From contig NZ_NSGG01000009.1 of assembly GCF_002295065.1 (NCBI RefSeq), forward strand, positions 186,001 to 250,000: a stretch of 64,000 bases of DNA, written 5' to 3'. Positions 17,087 to 25,915 of the stretch are shown piece after piece; the stretch's first letter is position 1, and each line of letters opens with the position of its first letter. This DNA comes from Mesorhizobium sp. WSM3859. GTDB taxonomy: Bacteria > Pseudomonadota > Alphaproteobacteria > Rhizobiales > Rhizobiaceae. Below the pieces are notes generated by a model that was not told the origin of the DNA, made no database searches, and saw only the letters and a program-made list of their open reading frames with translations. A program made the translations under genes and the position numbers.

Positions 17087-18046
17087 GTGACGATCGTGAG
17101 CGGCAAGGCCGAGGCTCGCCGAACATTGCAATCCGCCAGGTCCGATGTGCTTCGCAAGATGTGGGAGCATCGCGCCGACTATGCCTATGTGCTTCCGGCG
17201 ATCGCCGTGATGCTCATCGTCATCGCCTATCCGATCTACTACACGATCGAATTGTCGTTCTTCAACACGCCGCCCGGCCTGCAGCTCCGCGACAAAATCT
17301 TCGTCGGTCTCAACAACTACACCGCCATCCTGACCAGCGGCGTGTTCTGGCAGGTCACCTTCAACACCCTGATCTGGACAGTCGCATCCACTTTCTTCTC
17401 CTTCGTCCTGGGGTTTGCCGCCGCGCTGGCGCTCCATCGCGACTTCATCGGCCGCGGCGTCCTGCGCGCCATCCTCATCATTCCCTGGGTCATCAGCGCC
17501 GTCGCCGCCTCATACATCTGGAAGTGGATCTACCATTCGGATTTCGGCATCATCGGCGCGGTGCTGGTCGAGCTCGGATGGGCCGAGCGGCCGCCGAATT
17601 TCATCGACAGCGTCTCAACGGTGCTGCCCTCGCTGATCGTCGTCAACATCTGGCGCGAGTTCCCTTTCGCCATGATCATGATGACGGCCGGCCTGCAGAC
17701 CGTCCCCGAGCCGTTGCTGCGCGCCGCCAAGGTCGATGGCGCCAACGCATGGCAACGCTTCTGGCACGTCACCTTCCCGCATTTGCGCAATGTCTCGACG
17801 GTGACGATCCTGCTGCTCGCGGTCGCGAACTTCAACTCCTTCATCATCCCCTGGATCATGACCGGCGGTGGGCCATCCAATGCTTCGCATATCTGGATCA
17901 CCCACATCTATGAGCTCGCCTTCGGCCGCCAGAGGTGGGGTGTGGCATCGGCCTATTCGGTGCTTCTGTTCATCATCCTGATGACGCTCGGCTACTTCTA
18001 CGTCCGCGCGCTGAGCGGCAACGAGCGGAAGGATGGCGGCGCATGA
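17087..18046 (+). CDS. CUT1 sugar ABC transporter permease (MalF type, importer B)
   Basis: A 319-residue membrane protein with six main hydrophobic segments, the first at YAYVLPAIAVMLIVIAYPIY. The EAA loop is present as LRAAKVDGANAWQRFWHVTFP, and IMTGGGPSNASHIWI matches the conserved MalF-type loop. It starts at a GTG with a weak AAGGG upstream; an in-frame ATG at 17161 would remove 25 residues that are not in the membrane. Its last codon overlaps the next start (ATGA). Confidence 0.92.
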   Translation: MTIVSGKAEARRTLQSARSDVLRKMWEHRADYAYVLPAIAVMLIVIAYPIYYTIELSFFNTPPGLQLRDKIFVGLNNYTAILTSGVFWQVTFNTLIWTVASTFFSFVLGFAAALALHRDFIGRGVLRAILIIPWVISAVAASYIWKWIYHSDFGIIGAVLVELGWAERPPNFIDSVSTVLPSLIVVNIWREFPFAMIMMTAGLQTVPEPLLRAAKVDGANAWQRFWHVTFPHLRNVSTVTILLLAVANFNSFIIPWIMTGGGPSNASHIWITHIYELAFGRQRWGVASAYSVLLFIILMTLGYFYVRALSGNERKDGGA

Positions 18047-18933
18047 GCACGGTTTCCGAGACAATCTCACGGGGCCGGTCCGCCCGCCGCGTGCGCATCG
18101 ATGGATGGCGGTGGGGCGGACGCGCCTTCCTGGTGTTCATGCTGCTCTATACAGCGCTGCCGATGATCTGGATGCTGCTCACCTCGATCAAGTCCGGCTT
18201 CGCGGCGATGCAGTTTCCGCCGCAATGGTGGCCCGACCAGCCTACCCTTGACAGCTACCAGAAGCTGCTCGATCCGCAGAACAGCGTCGGCCAGGATTTC
18301 CTGCGCTTCTTCTGGAACAGTCTCATCGTCTCCACCGCCACGACCATCCTTTCGGTGATCGTGGCGGTCCCCGCTGCCTATGCGTTCTCGCGCTTCACCT
18401 TTCCGGGCCGGAACTTCCTGTTCTTCGCCGTCCTGCTGCGCAACATGTTCCCGGCGGTGATCTTCCTCGTGCCGCTCTTCATCCTGATGCGCGCGATCGG
18501 ACTGGTGAACACGCACGGGTCGCTTGTCCTCACCTACCTCACCTTCGGCCTGCCGCTGGCGATCTGGCTGTTGAAGGGGTTTTACGACAACATCCCAGTG
18601 CAGCTCGAGCAGGCGGCGCGCATCGACGGCGCAACGCGGTTCCAGGCCTTCGTCCTGATCGTGATGCCGCTCTCGGCGCCGGGCATCATCGCCACAGCGA
18701 TCTATTCCTTCATCGGCGCGTGGAACGAGTACATCTATGCCTACACTTTCCTCTCCAAGAACGAACAGCTGACGCTGCCGGTCGGCATCCAGCGCTTCTT
18801 CTCGGAGAACACGACGGACTTTCCTGGCCTGATGGCGGCCAGCTTCATGATGAGCGTGCCCGTCGTGGTGCTGTTCCTCCTCCTGCAACGATACTTCGTA
18901 CGCGCCCTCACCGAGGGCGCGGTCAAGCACTAG
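18043..18933 (+). CDS. CUT1 sugar ABC transporter permease (MalG type, importer B)
   Basis: A 296-residue membrane protein. The ATG at 18043 overlaps the preceding stop by four bases, which decides the start although the frame is open further upstream. Hydrophobic segments begin at AFLVFMLLYTALPMIWMLL. The EAA loop reads LEQAARIDGATRFQAFVLIVMPLSAPG and the segment SFIGAWNEYIYA is typical of MalG-type subunits. It pairs with the 17087 protein to form importer B. Confidence 0.93.
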   Translation: MSTVSETISRGRSARRVRIDGWRWGGRAFLVFMLLYTALPMIWMLLTSIKSGFAAMQFPPQWWPDQPTLDSYQKLLDPQNSVGQDFLRFFWNSLIVSTATTILSVIVAVPAAYAFSRFTFPGRNFLFFAVLLRNMFPAVIFLVPLFILMRAIGLVNTHGSLVLTYLTFGLPLAIWLLKGFYDNIPVQLEQAARIDGATRFQAFVLIVMPLSAPGIIATAIYSFIGAWNEYIYAYTFLSKNEQLTLPVGIQRFFSENTTDFPGLMAASFMMSVPVVVLFLLLQRYFVRALTEGAVKH

Positions 18934-18945
18934 GGAGCTGCCTGC

Positions 18946-20043
18946 ATGGCCCATGTGGTCCTCAAAGATCTCGTCAAGACCTATGGCAGCTTCAAAGCCG
19001 TCAACGACGTTTCGCTGACGGTCAATGACGGCGAGTTCGTCGCGCTGGTCGGCCCGTCCGGCTGCGGCAAGACGACCACGCTCAATCTCGTCGCGGGCCT
19101 GATCTCGGTCACGTCGGGCGACATTGTCATCGGCGACCGGGTCGTCAACGATCTCGACCCCAAGGATCGTGACATCGCCATGGTGTTCCAGAACTACGCG
19201 CTCTATCCGCAGAAGTCGGTCTATATGAACCTCGCCTTCCCGCTGCAGATGCGCAAGCTGCCCAAGGACGAGATCGACAGGAAGGTCAGGGAAGCGGCGC
19301 GCGTGCTGGACATGACGCAGCTGCTCGAGCGCAAGCCGCGCGAGCTTTCGGGCGGGCAACAGCAGCGCGTGGCGCTCGGCCGCGCCCTCGTTCGCGATCC
19401 GGCGGTGTTCCTGATGGACGAGCCGCTCTCCAACCTCGACGCAAAGCTGCGCGTGCAGATGCGGTCCGAGATCAAGCGATTCCACCAGGATCTCAAGGCG
19501 ACGATCATCTATGTGACGCACGACCAGCTCGAAGCCGTGACCATGGCGGACAGGATGGCGGTTATGAATGGCGGCTATCTGCAGCAATATGATTCACCGG
19601 CGCAGGTTTTCGCCCACCCCGCCAACATGTTCGTCGCAAGCTTTGTCGGCAGCCCGGCGATGAGCCTCATTCCGCTGGAGGCATCGACGGCAAACGGCGG
19701 CGCCGTCCTGACGAGCGCGGAAGGCTGGAGCCTCGCGCTCTCGCCGCGCAACGCCCAGAAGGTCGCGCGAGCAACCACCAGGAAGGTCGTGCTAGGCGCC
19801 AGGCATTCGACGATCAAGCTGCACAAGAGCGCCATTGCCGACGCCATTCCGGCCAAGGCCTATACGGTCGAGCCGACCGGAGACGTCACCTTCGTGCAGG
19901 CGTTCCTCTCCGGCGCCATCGTCAACATCAGCGTGTCCCCCAACGTCGCCATCGCACCTGACGAGCAGATCTGGCTCGAGTTCGACCAGGAGCGCATCCA
20001 CCTGTTCGACAGCGAAACCGAGGTGGCGCTCGAAGCCAGTTGA
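18946..20043 (+). CDS. CUT1 sugar ABC transporter ATPase (importer B)
   Basis: A 365-residue ATPase with Walker A GPSGCGKTT, Q-loop FQNYALYPQ, signature LSGGQQQRVALGRALV, Walker B LMDEPLSNLDAKLR and H-loop THDQLEAVTMADR, followed by a MalK-type regulatory C-terminus. It lies 12 bp after the second permease. Its signature has an extra Gln compared with the ATPases at 801 and 31780 (QQQR instead of RQR), so the three are clearly separate paralogues. Confidence 0.95.
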   Translation: MAHVVLKDLVKTYGSFKAVNDVSLTVNDGEFVALVGPSGCGKTTTLNLVAGLISVTSGDIVIGDRVVNDLDPKDRDIAMVFQNYALYPQKSVYMNLAFPLQMRKLPKDEIDRKVREAARVLDMTQLLERKPRELSGGQQQRVALGRALVRDPAVFLMDEPLSNLDAKLRVQMRSEIKRFHQDLKATIIYVTHDQLEAVTMADRMAVMNGGYLQQYDSPAQVFAHPANMFVASFVGSPAMSLIPLEASTANGGAVLTSAEGWSLALSPRNAQKVARATTRKVVLGARHSTIKLHKSAIADAIPAKAYTVEPTGDVTFVQAFLSGAIVNISVSPNVAIAPDEQIWLEFDQERIHLFDSETEVALEAS

Positions 20044-20072
20044 GACAGCGAACGCATGGGGCATGAGGGGGA

Positions 20073-21236
20073 ATGACGACGAAGATGAAGATCACCGCGA
20101 TCAAGCCCTATCCGGTGTGGGTCGGGACCCGTAACCAGATGCTTGTCAAGGTCGAGACCGACCAGGGCATCTCCGGCTGGGGCGAGAGCGGCTTGAGCGG
20201 TCGCGAGAAGGCCGTGGCTGGCGCGGTCGAGCATTATCGCGAGTTTCTCATCGGCCGCGACGCCATGCAGATCGGCCGGATCTGGCAGGAGCTCTATCGC
20301 AGCCAGTATTTCGAAGGCGGGCGGGTTCTGCAGGCGGCGATCTCCGCCATCGACATCGCCCTTCACGACATCAAGGGCAAGGCGCTGGGGGTGCCGGTCT
20401 ACGAGCTGCTCGGCGGCAAGCAGCGCGACCGCATCCCGACCTTCGCCTCGACCGGAGACGAGGCCGAGGGCGACGCCGCCATAGAACGGGCGCGCGAGTT
20501 GCGTGCCGAAGGATGGCAGGCGATCCGCTTCTTCCCAACCGGGCAGAGCAGCAAGGACATTTTCGAGCCGTGCGAGTCGATCGGTCCTACCGCCACCATG
20601 CTGAACAAGGCGCGCGAGGCGCTGGGCGACGAGATCGTGCTCGGCATCGACTATCATCATCGGCTGTCAGTGGCCGAGGCGGCGAGCTTCTGCAACAAGC
20701 TCGGCCGCGGTGTGCTCGATTTCCTCGAGGAGCCGATCCGCGACGAGGCGCCGGAGGCTTATGAGAGCCTGCGCAGGATGACCGACATCCCTTTCGCCAT
20801 CGGCGAGGAGTTTGCCAGCAAGTGGCAGTTCCTGCCCTACATCGAGCGCGGCATCCACCAGTTCAACCGGCTCGATGTCTGCAATGTCGGCGGGCTCACC
20901 GAGGCGATGAAAGTCGCCGGCTGGAGCGAGGCGCATTATGTGGACTTGATGCCGCACAATCCGCTCGGACCGGTCTGCACCGCCGCAACCATCCATCTCG
21001 GCGCGGCGGTCCCCAACTTCGCCTGGCTTGAAACCAGGGTGCCCGAGAAGAAGCTGGGCTTCGACAATTCCGAGTTCTTTCCCGTGCAACCGCGGCTGGA
21101 CGGCACCCATTACCCGGTCGGCGACCTGCCGGGGCTCGGGGTCGAGGTCAACGAGGCGGCGATCCAGGCGCAGAGTTTTCGCTTCTGGGAAGCGCCGCAT
21201 CTCAAGCGCCGCGACGGTTCCGTCACCAACTGGTAG
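20073..21236 (+). CDS. Enolase-superfamily sugar-acid dehydratase (importer B operon)
   Basis: A 387-residue MR/MLE-type protein, the fifth in 13 kb. Metal ligands are Asp193 (GIDYHHR), Glu219 (FLEEP) and Glu245 (IGEEFA); His195 and His295 (LMPHNPLGP) complete the galactonate-dehydratase-like arrangement. The usual KxK/KFD lysine strand is replaced by IRFFPT near residue 151. It follows the transporter ATPase by 29 bp and precedes the RraA-like gene by 24 bp, so import, dehydration and possible cleavage are co-transcribed. Confidence 0.88.
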   Translation: MTTKMKITAIKPYPVWVGTRNQMLVKVETDQGISGWGESGLSGREKAVAGAVEHYREFLIGRDAMQIGRIWQELYRSQYFEGGRVLQAAISAIDIALHDIKGKALGVPVYELLGGKQRDRIPTFASTGDEAEGDAAIERARELRAEGWQAIRFFPTGQSSKDIFEPCESIGPTATMLNKAREALGDEIVLGIDYHHRLSVAEAASFCNKLGRGVLDFLEEPIRDEAPEAYESLRRMTDIPFAIGEEFASKWQFLPYIERGIHQFNRLDVCNVGGLTEAMKVAGWSEAHYVDLMPHNPLGPVCTAATIHLGAAVPNFAWLETRVPEKKLGFDNSEFFPVQPRLDGTHYPVGDLPGLGVEVNEAAIQAQSFRFWEAPHLKRRDGSVTNW

Positions 21237-21260
21237 TTCCATCTCACCCGGAGTCCGACA

Positions 21261-21995
21261 ATGACGCATACAACCGACATCACCCGGCCGCCCAAGGACC
21301 TGATCGAAGCGCTGAAGGAGATCGGCGCCGCGACTGTTGCCGGCACGCTCGGCCATATGGGCTTCCGCAGCCCGCACATGGTCGGCCCCGTGGCGCAGAA
21401 CCACGGCAAGTCGGTCGTCGGGCCGGCGCTGACGCTGCAATTCCTGCCGCAGCGGCCGGACCTCTTCAACGAAGGCGAATATGCCGATCCGGAAACGCAG
21501 TTGCACCGGCATGTGCTTTACCACGCGCAGGAGGGCGACGTGGTCGTGGTGGACGCGCGCGGCGACATGAGGTCGGGCGTCTTCGGCGATATGATGTCGA
21601 CCTATTTCAAGGGCCGGGGCGGCGCGGGCATCGTCATCGACGGATGCATGCGCGACCGGCCCAATGTGGAGAAGCTCGATCTGCCGCTATGGCTGCGCGG
21701 CTGGACGCCCAACTATCACGTGCAGACCAGCATCTATCCCAATGCCGTGAACGTGCCGATCGCCTGCGGCGGTGTCACGGTGATCCCCGGCGACATCATC
21801 GTCGCCGACGATGACGGGGCCGTGGTGGTTCCAGTCTCGATGGCGCCCATGGTGATCGAGGAGGCGCAGAAGCATCATGATTGGGAAGAGTTTTCCCGAG
21901 AGAAGCTCATGCAGGGCGCGCCCTTGCAGCGCTACTATCCGCTGCACGACGATGCTCGCGGAGAGTATGAGGCGTGGCGCAAAACGAGGCGTTAA
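21261..21995 (+). CDS. RraA-like protein, possible 2-oxo-acid aldolase/lyase (module B)
   Basis: A 244-residue paralogue of the 1904-2659 protein, sharing the starts TDITRPPKDLIEALKEIGAAT / SDISRPPRDLVDALAAIG, the active-site region GRGGAGIVIDGCMRD and the late GDIIVADDDGAVVVPV. The family contains Mg2+-dependent aldolases/decarboxylases acting on 2-oxo acids. Because it immediately follows a dehydratase predicted to make a 2-keto-3-deoxy acid, a retro-aldol step is a reasonable guess. Its TAA stop coincides with the outer edge of a dispersed repeat (21993-22096). Confidence 0.85.
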   Translation: MTHTTDITRPPKDLIEALKEIGAATVAGTLGHMGFRSPHMVGPVAQNHGKSVVGPALTLQFLPQRPDLFNEGEYADPETQLHRHVLYHAQEGDVVVVDARGDMRSGVFGDMMSTYFKGRGGAGIVIDGCMRDRPNVEKLDLPLWLRGWTPNYHVQTSIYPNAVNVPIACGGVTVIPGDIIVADDDGAVVVPVSMAPMVIEEAQKHHDWEEFSREKLMQGAPLQRYYPLHDDARGEYEAWRKTRR

Positions 21996-22096
21996 AGCAA
22001 TTCCAGGAAAAGTGTAAGCGGTTTTCCGCCCGGAATTGCGTAAAAACAAGGAGATAGAGGGGTTCGCCGTTTCCGTGAAACGGTGAAACGCTCTAG
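21993..22096 (+). repeat. Dispersed 105-bp palindromic element, copy 1
   Basis: This copy runs from TTAAAGCAATTCC to GAAACGCTCTAG and is nearly identical to 46836-46940 over its whole length; a third, inverted and more diverged copy is at 45056-45172. Internal hairpins are CCGTTTC/GAAACGG and GGAAAA/TTTTCC. The stop codon of the RraA-like gene forms its left edge. I associate this family with Mesorhizobium intergenic repeats. It may act as a transcription or mRNA end. Confidence 0.85.
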
Positions 22097-22219
22097 CGCA
22101 GCCAAGCCAACGAAGGAACGCAGCCATCGTGACTTGGACCGGTGCACTTCAAGCCAGTCTAGACGGAACGAGATAGCGCCGCTCGGCATAGCGAGGCGCG
22201 CAGTCGTTGCCTGCTGGTC

Positions 22220-22250
22220 GGCGGCGATCCAAGCCTAAAGGATCGCCGCC
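22220..22250 (-). terminator. Perfect 11-bp stem-loop downstream of the binding-protein gene
   Basis: GGCGGCGATCC and GGATCGCCGCC pair perfectly around a 9-base loop, 17 bp beyond the stop of the minus-strand binding-protein gene. No T-run follows, so it is either a weak terminator or a 3' mRNA stabiliser. Confidence 0.6.
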
Positions 22251-22267
22251 GGGCGAGTAGATCCGCG

Positions 22268-23527
22268 TTACTGCAGCTTCGCCTGGAGCGCGTTGACGTC
22301 ATCCGTCGTCATCTCGCCGTCGGTCGTCACCTTGCCGTCGACGATTTTCCAGAGCCGGAACGGGCCGGTGATATCGCCAAATTTGTCGAAAGAGACTGGG
22401 CCGATCACGCCTTCGTAGCGGATCGGCTTTCCGTCCTTGATCAGGCCGAGTGCCTTGGCGAATTCCTCCTTGCCGGCATAGATCGGTGTGCCTGCCGGAT
22501 CGACCGCCTTGTACATGGCGTCCTTGATCTTGGCCGGGTCGTCGGAGCCGGCGATGGCGATGGCAAGCCCGACGATGGCCCCTGCGTCATAGGAACGATC
22601 GGCGGCCGGGTTCGATGGCTCGATGCCTGAGAATTCCTTGTAGTTCTTGTTGAAATAGTCGGTCGACGCGGTCGGGCTGGTGCCGGAGGACGTACCGTAG
22701 GCATCCTTGAGATAATCGGCTCCGACGGATTCAATGAAGTCGGGACTGTTCATGCCGTCATTGAGCAGGAACTTCTGCACGCCGCCTTGCGAGATCCAGG
22801 TGCGGGCGACGGTGGCGCCGTCGACCGGCGTGCTGACGAGATAGAGTCCGTCCGGTTCGCCGGCCATCGCCGCCGTCACTTCCGAGGCATAACTCGACTG
22901 CTTCTCATTGTAGGGCGTGTCGGAGACGATGGTGCCGCCGAGCGCCTTATAGGCGCGCGAGAACTCGGCCACCATGTTGACGCCGAAGTCGTTGTTGACG
23001 TGGATGATCGACAGCTTCTTGAAGCCCTTGTCGATGGCGTATTTAGCAGCGGCCACGCCCTGCAGCGCATCCGAGGTGATGGTGCGGAAGAAAATGCCGT
23101 TGGTCTTGCCGTCGCGGCCGAGCGCGGTCAGCGTCGGCGAAGAGGACGCCGGCGACACCTGGACGATCTTGGCCGGCGCGGTGACCGAGGTGAGGATCGG
23201 GATCGACACCGAAGAGATGATGCCGCCGATGATCACTGGCACTTTCTTGACCTGGACGAGCTGGGTCGCGGCGTCGACCGCGACATTGCCCTGGCTCTGG
23301 CTGTCGCGCGTGTCGGTTGCGAGATCGCAGCCGCGCACGCCGCCCGCGGCATTGATGTCGCGGAAGGCCATCTCGACCGACTTGGCACCCGCCTGGCCGT
23401 ATTCGCCGGCCGGACCGGTCAACTCCATGACGAGGCCGACGGTGATCTTGCAGTCGGCGGCATGCGCTGCGCCAGCCAGCGCCACGAGAGCGAGCGCGGT
23501 GGTGAATTTCAGGATCGTGTTTCTCAT
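22268..23527 (-). CDS. Branched-chain-amino-acid-type (LivK-like) substrate-binding protein
   Basis: A 419-residue periplasmic protein of the Leu/Ile/Val-binding family. A Sec signal peptide (MRNTILKFTTALALVALAGAAHAAD) ends at AHA-AD, and the mature start ITVGLVMELTGPAGEYGQAGAKSVEMA is typical of LivK-type folds. The start at 23527 has AAGGGGAA upstream. It is the last gene of the minus-strand operon and serves the LivGFHM system on the other strand. Liv-type proteins bind many compounds besides amino acids (amides, urea, aromatic acids), so the ligand stays open. Confidence 0.93.
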   Translation of the reverse strand: MRNTILKFTTALALVALAGAAHAADCKITVGLVMELTGPAGEYGQAGAKSVEMAFRDINAAGGVRGCDLATDTRDSQSQGNVAVDAATQLVQVKKVPVIIGGIISSVSIPILTSVTAPAKIVQVSPASSSPTLTALGRDGKTNGIFFRTITSDALQGVAAAKYAIDKGFKKLSIIHVNNDFGVNMVAEFSRAYKALGGTIVSDTPYNEKQSSYASEVTAAMAGEPDGLYLVSTPVDGATVARTWISQGGVQKFLLNDGMNSPDFIESVGADYLKDAYGTSSGTSPTASTDYFNKNYKEFSGIEPSNPAADRSYDAGAIVGLAIAIAGSDDPAKIKDAMYKAVDPAGTPIYAGKEEFAKALGLIKDGKPIRYEGVIGPVSFDKFGDITGPFRLWKIVDGKVTTDGEMTTDDVNALQAKLQ

Positions 23528-23577
23528 TGTTGTTCCCCTTGATTTACTCGACTTTGGTTTGATCTCTTGAGCCTGTT

Positions 23578-24015
23578 TCAACCTTCCGGCACCTGCAGCC
23601 AGGTCTCATGCAGATGCCGCCATTCGACGCCGTTGGGCGCCGATGAACTGGTGGTGAAGACGGCGCTCGACTGGCGGCGGCTGAGCCTGCCACCGCGCAG
23701 CTGCGCCTCGACATAGAGGACGACGATGGTGTCGTCGGTTTGCCAGCCGGGCCGAATGTCCTCGATCGAGATGGCAAAGCCGTCATCGCAGGTGGCGCGG
23801 CTTTGCCTGACATGGTCGACGACCCCATCGCGACCAAGCACCGCCCCGCTCGGCGCGATCATGGTCAAGCCTTCGCCCATGGCGGCTTCGAAGCGACCGA
23901 AGTCGACCGCATCGGCGCGCGCGGCGACGAACCAGTCGACGAAGAAGCGATGCAGATCGACGATCTCGGTGCTGGCGCGGGAAAACAGCGAGGCCTCCTG
24001 GCTCATGGCGCTCAC
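23578..24015 (-). CDS. SnoaL/DUF4440-like small protein
   Basis: A 145-residue protein (142 if the ATG at 24006 is used). The pattern of an N-terminal helix pair (HRFFVDWFVAARADAVDFGRFEAAMGEGLTMIAPSG), then GRDGVVDHV and a sheet ending in WRHLHETWLQVPEG, fits the NTF2-like alpha+beta cone shared by SnoaL, DUF4440 and limonene-epoxide hydrolases. The fold call is by pattern; the reaction is unknown. The GTG start at 24015 overlaps the stop of the upstream reductase gene, which argues for translational coupling inside the operon. Confidence 0.7.
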   Translation of the reverse strand: MSAMSQEASLFSRASTEIVDLHRFFVDWFVAARADAVDFGRFEAAMGEGLTMIAPSGAVLGRDGVVDHVRQSRATCDDGFAISIEDIRPGWQTDDTIVVLYVEAQLRGGRLSRRQSSAVFTTSSSAPNGVEWRHLHETWLQVPEG

Positions 24016-25067
24016 ACCCGGCCCGCATTCAGATTGTAGTGCATGATTGAGCCGTGGCGGCCATGGCGGTCACGCTCAAGCGTGTAGACGTCGCCTTCGA
24101 GACCGGGGCTTTGCGCGATTACGGCGCCGATCGCCGCCTTGTCGTCAGGGGTCAGTTGGACGTCCATGATTGCCGCATTGGCAAGCGCGTGCGACTGGTT
24201 GCGGGCGCCGACGATGACGGCCGCGACCTGCGGCTGTTCCAGCACCCAGGCGCTGGCGATGGTGGCGATGTCGACGCCGTGGCGATCGCCGACCGTCTTC
24301 AATACCTGCAGCAGTTGCTGGAACAGGTCCCAGCCGCCGAAATCGTCGATGATCAGCTTGTATTTGACCAGCGAGCGGTTTTCGAGCGGCGTCGCCGGCT
24401 CGGCAGCGCCAAGCCATCGATCGCTGAGGAAGCCGCCGGCAACCGAACCGTAGCATAGGAAATGCATGCCATGTTTCTTCGCCAGCGCGGCAAGGCCGCG
24501 GGCAGGACGCTGGTCGAGCACGGAATATTGCAGTTGCTGACTGACCACCGGAATGCCCGCCGCCAGGATTTCGGCTAGCCGCTGCGTGTCGAAATTGGTG
24601 GTGCCGAGATTGCGAACCTTACCCTCGCGGCGGAGCTCGTCGAGCCAACCCATCGCCTCGACATAACGAGGCTGCGCATAGTCCCACCAGTGGAATTGCA
24701 CTAGGTCGATGCGCTCGGTCTTCAGCCTGCGCAGCGACTGGTCGATGATGCCCCTGATATAGTCGCGGCTGATGCCGGCTAGCCGCTCAAGATCAGGCAC
24801 CAGCTTGGTGTGTACCTTCATCCTGGCGGCGGCATCCAGGCCGCGCTCGTTGCCAAGCCGCAGACGCGCGGCGCCGATCAGCTCCTCGACACCGGTGTAG
24901 ATGTCGGCGCAGTCATAGGTGAAGATGCCGGCGTCGAACGTCGCGATCAAATCGCTCACCGCCTGTTCGCGGTCTATCGCGCCGTGGCCGCCGGCCAATT
25001 GCCAGCCGCCGCGAATGACGCGCGAGATGGCGTAGCCTTGGGCAAGTTCGAAAGTCTTGGCGGTCAT
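24012..25067 (-). CDS. Aldo/keto reductase (Liv cluster)
   Basis: A 351-residue NAD(P)H-dependent oxidoreductase. The catalytic set is Asp52 and Tyr57 (YDCADIYTG), Lys88 (HTKLVPD) and His126 (QFHWWDY), and the cofactor region AAVIVGARNQSHALAN is present. It is more distant from the 6926 reductase than a recent duplicate would be. The ATG overlaps the stop of the TIGR04076-like gene by four bases. It probably reduces an aldehyde or ketone made by the FAD oxidoreductase of the cluster, an inference from gene order only. Confidence 0.9.
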   Translation of the reverse strand: MTAKTFELAQGYAISRVIRGGWQLAGGHGAIDREQAVSDLIATFDAGIFTYDCADIYTGVEELIGAARLRLGNERGLDAAARMKVHTKLVPDLERLAGISRDYIRGIIDQSLRRLKTERIDLVQFHWWDYAQPRYVEAMGWLDELRREGKVRNLGTTNFDTQRLAEILAAGIPVVSQQLQYSVLDQRPARGLAALAKKHGMHFLCYGSVAGGFLSDRWLGAAEPATPLENRSLVKYKLIIDDFGGWDLFQQLLQVLKTVGDRHGVDIATIASAWVLEQPQVAAVIVGARNQSHALANAAIMDVQLTPDDKAAIGAVIAQSPGLEGDVYTLERDRHGRHGSIMHYNLNAGRV

Positions 25068-25423
25068 TTGCGCTCGGTCTCCCCCGGCAGCGGCACCGCC
25101 GTCGTTTCGGCATGGCTGAACCGCCGCTTGGCCACCCTGACGATCCTGAGCCGGCTGGCGCAGTTGGGATCTGGACAGGCGATCTCGGCGTCGGACGTCA
25201 TCCAGTCATTGGCGTGCGTCGGCCGTTGCTTGGCCGCCAGCAGCGGCAGCACGGCGGCAATGGAATAGATCGAAAAGCCCTGCCCCGCCGGCAGCGACAG
25301 CATCTCGCCCTTCAGTTCGAAATAGTCGCCCGCCTTGGCGCCGCAATAGATCGGCTTGCCCTCGGGGACGACCGCCTCGACGCGAAGATCAAAGAGCTCG
25401 AAACTGTCATCGCGCTCGGCCAT
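25064..25423 (-). CDS. TIGR04076-like protein of unknown function
   Basis: A 119-residue protein. The region CGAKAGDYFELKGEMLSLPAG and the end MTSDAEIACPDPNCASRLRIVR match the layout I know for TIGR04076-family proteins: an early C.A.G..F.V, a small-residue turn and a final CPDP....R..R strand. The family has no established function. Cys residues in CPDPNC could bind metal. The start at 25423 lies 2 bp after the DUF3830-like stop (25426), and the stop overlaps the reductase start, so the three are co-translated. Confidence 0.65.
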   Translation of the reverse strand: MAERDDSFELFDLRVEAVVPEGKPIYCGAKAGDYFELKGEMLSLPAGQGFSIYSIAAVLPLLAAKQRPTHANDWMTSDAEIACPDPNCASRLRIVRVAKRRFSHAETTAVPLPGETERK

Positions 25424-25425
25424 TT

Positions 25426-25914
25426 TCAGATCTCCGCTCGCGTGAAGGCGACGTCGCAGGCGCCATTGCGGCGAATGACGCCGCAGGCGACAGCGAACCG
25501 TTCCCGCTGCTCCGGCAGCACCTGTGCGACGACGCTTCCAGCGAGCCACCCGATCGGAAACAAGAGCCGCGCGCCCTGCCCGTAGAACAGGCCGATGTCG
25601 AAGATCGCGTTCGGATTGCCGCCCCACATGCGCGGCGGCACATAGGAGAGCACGATGTCGCCGGGCTGGGGCGTCAGCGTCGCATTCTCGGCCGGCAACG
25701 GCTGGGCATAGGCCTGGCCCTCCAGATGCGGCTGCGGCACCGGACAGGAGATTTCAGGACCGGTCCACATCGCGTGGATGCCGGCGACCACGCGCGGCTC
25801 CTCCAGATAGCTCCAGAGAAAGGCGGCATTGCCCGGCGCCTTTTCCGGCAGCAGCAGTGCCGTCGCCGACAGGCCGGAACGCGGTTCGGTGATTTTTATG
25901 GCGGCCTTTGTCAT
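25426..25914 (-). CDS. DUF3830-like (cyclophilin-like fold) protein
   Basis: A 162-residue protein with the DUF3830 pattern: LLPEKAPGNAAFLWSYLE near residue 20-40, HAMWTGPEISCP, then PQPGDIVLSYVPPRMWGG and a FDIGLFYGQGARLLFPIG strand, all as in cyclophilin-like beta-barrels. The family is found beside amidohydrolases and importers, but no reaction is established. It starts 1 bp before the stop of the regulator gene (25916), in a tightly packed operon. Confidence 0.7.
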   Translation of the reverse strand: MTKAAIKITEPRSGLSATALLLPEKAPGNAAFLWSYLEEPRVVAGIHAMWTGPEISCPVPQPHLEGQAYAQPLPAENATLTPQPGDIVLSYVPPRMWGGNPNAIFDIGLFYGQGARLLFPIGWLAGSVVAQVLPEQRERFAVACGVIRRNGACDVAFTRAEI

Positions 25915-25915
25915 C

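Noticed and set aside
18067..19587. 506-codon minus-strand frame opposite the importer B permease and ATPase genes
   Set aside because: It spans the boundary of two well-supported genes and has an H/R/E/D-rich composition typical of GC-rich antisense frames.
22220..22250. CRISPR-like or attachment-site repeat
   Set aside because: It is a single perfect inverted repeat directly after a gene; no direct repeats with spacers occur in the window.
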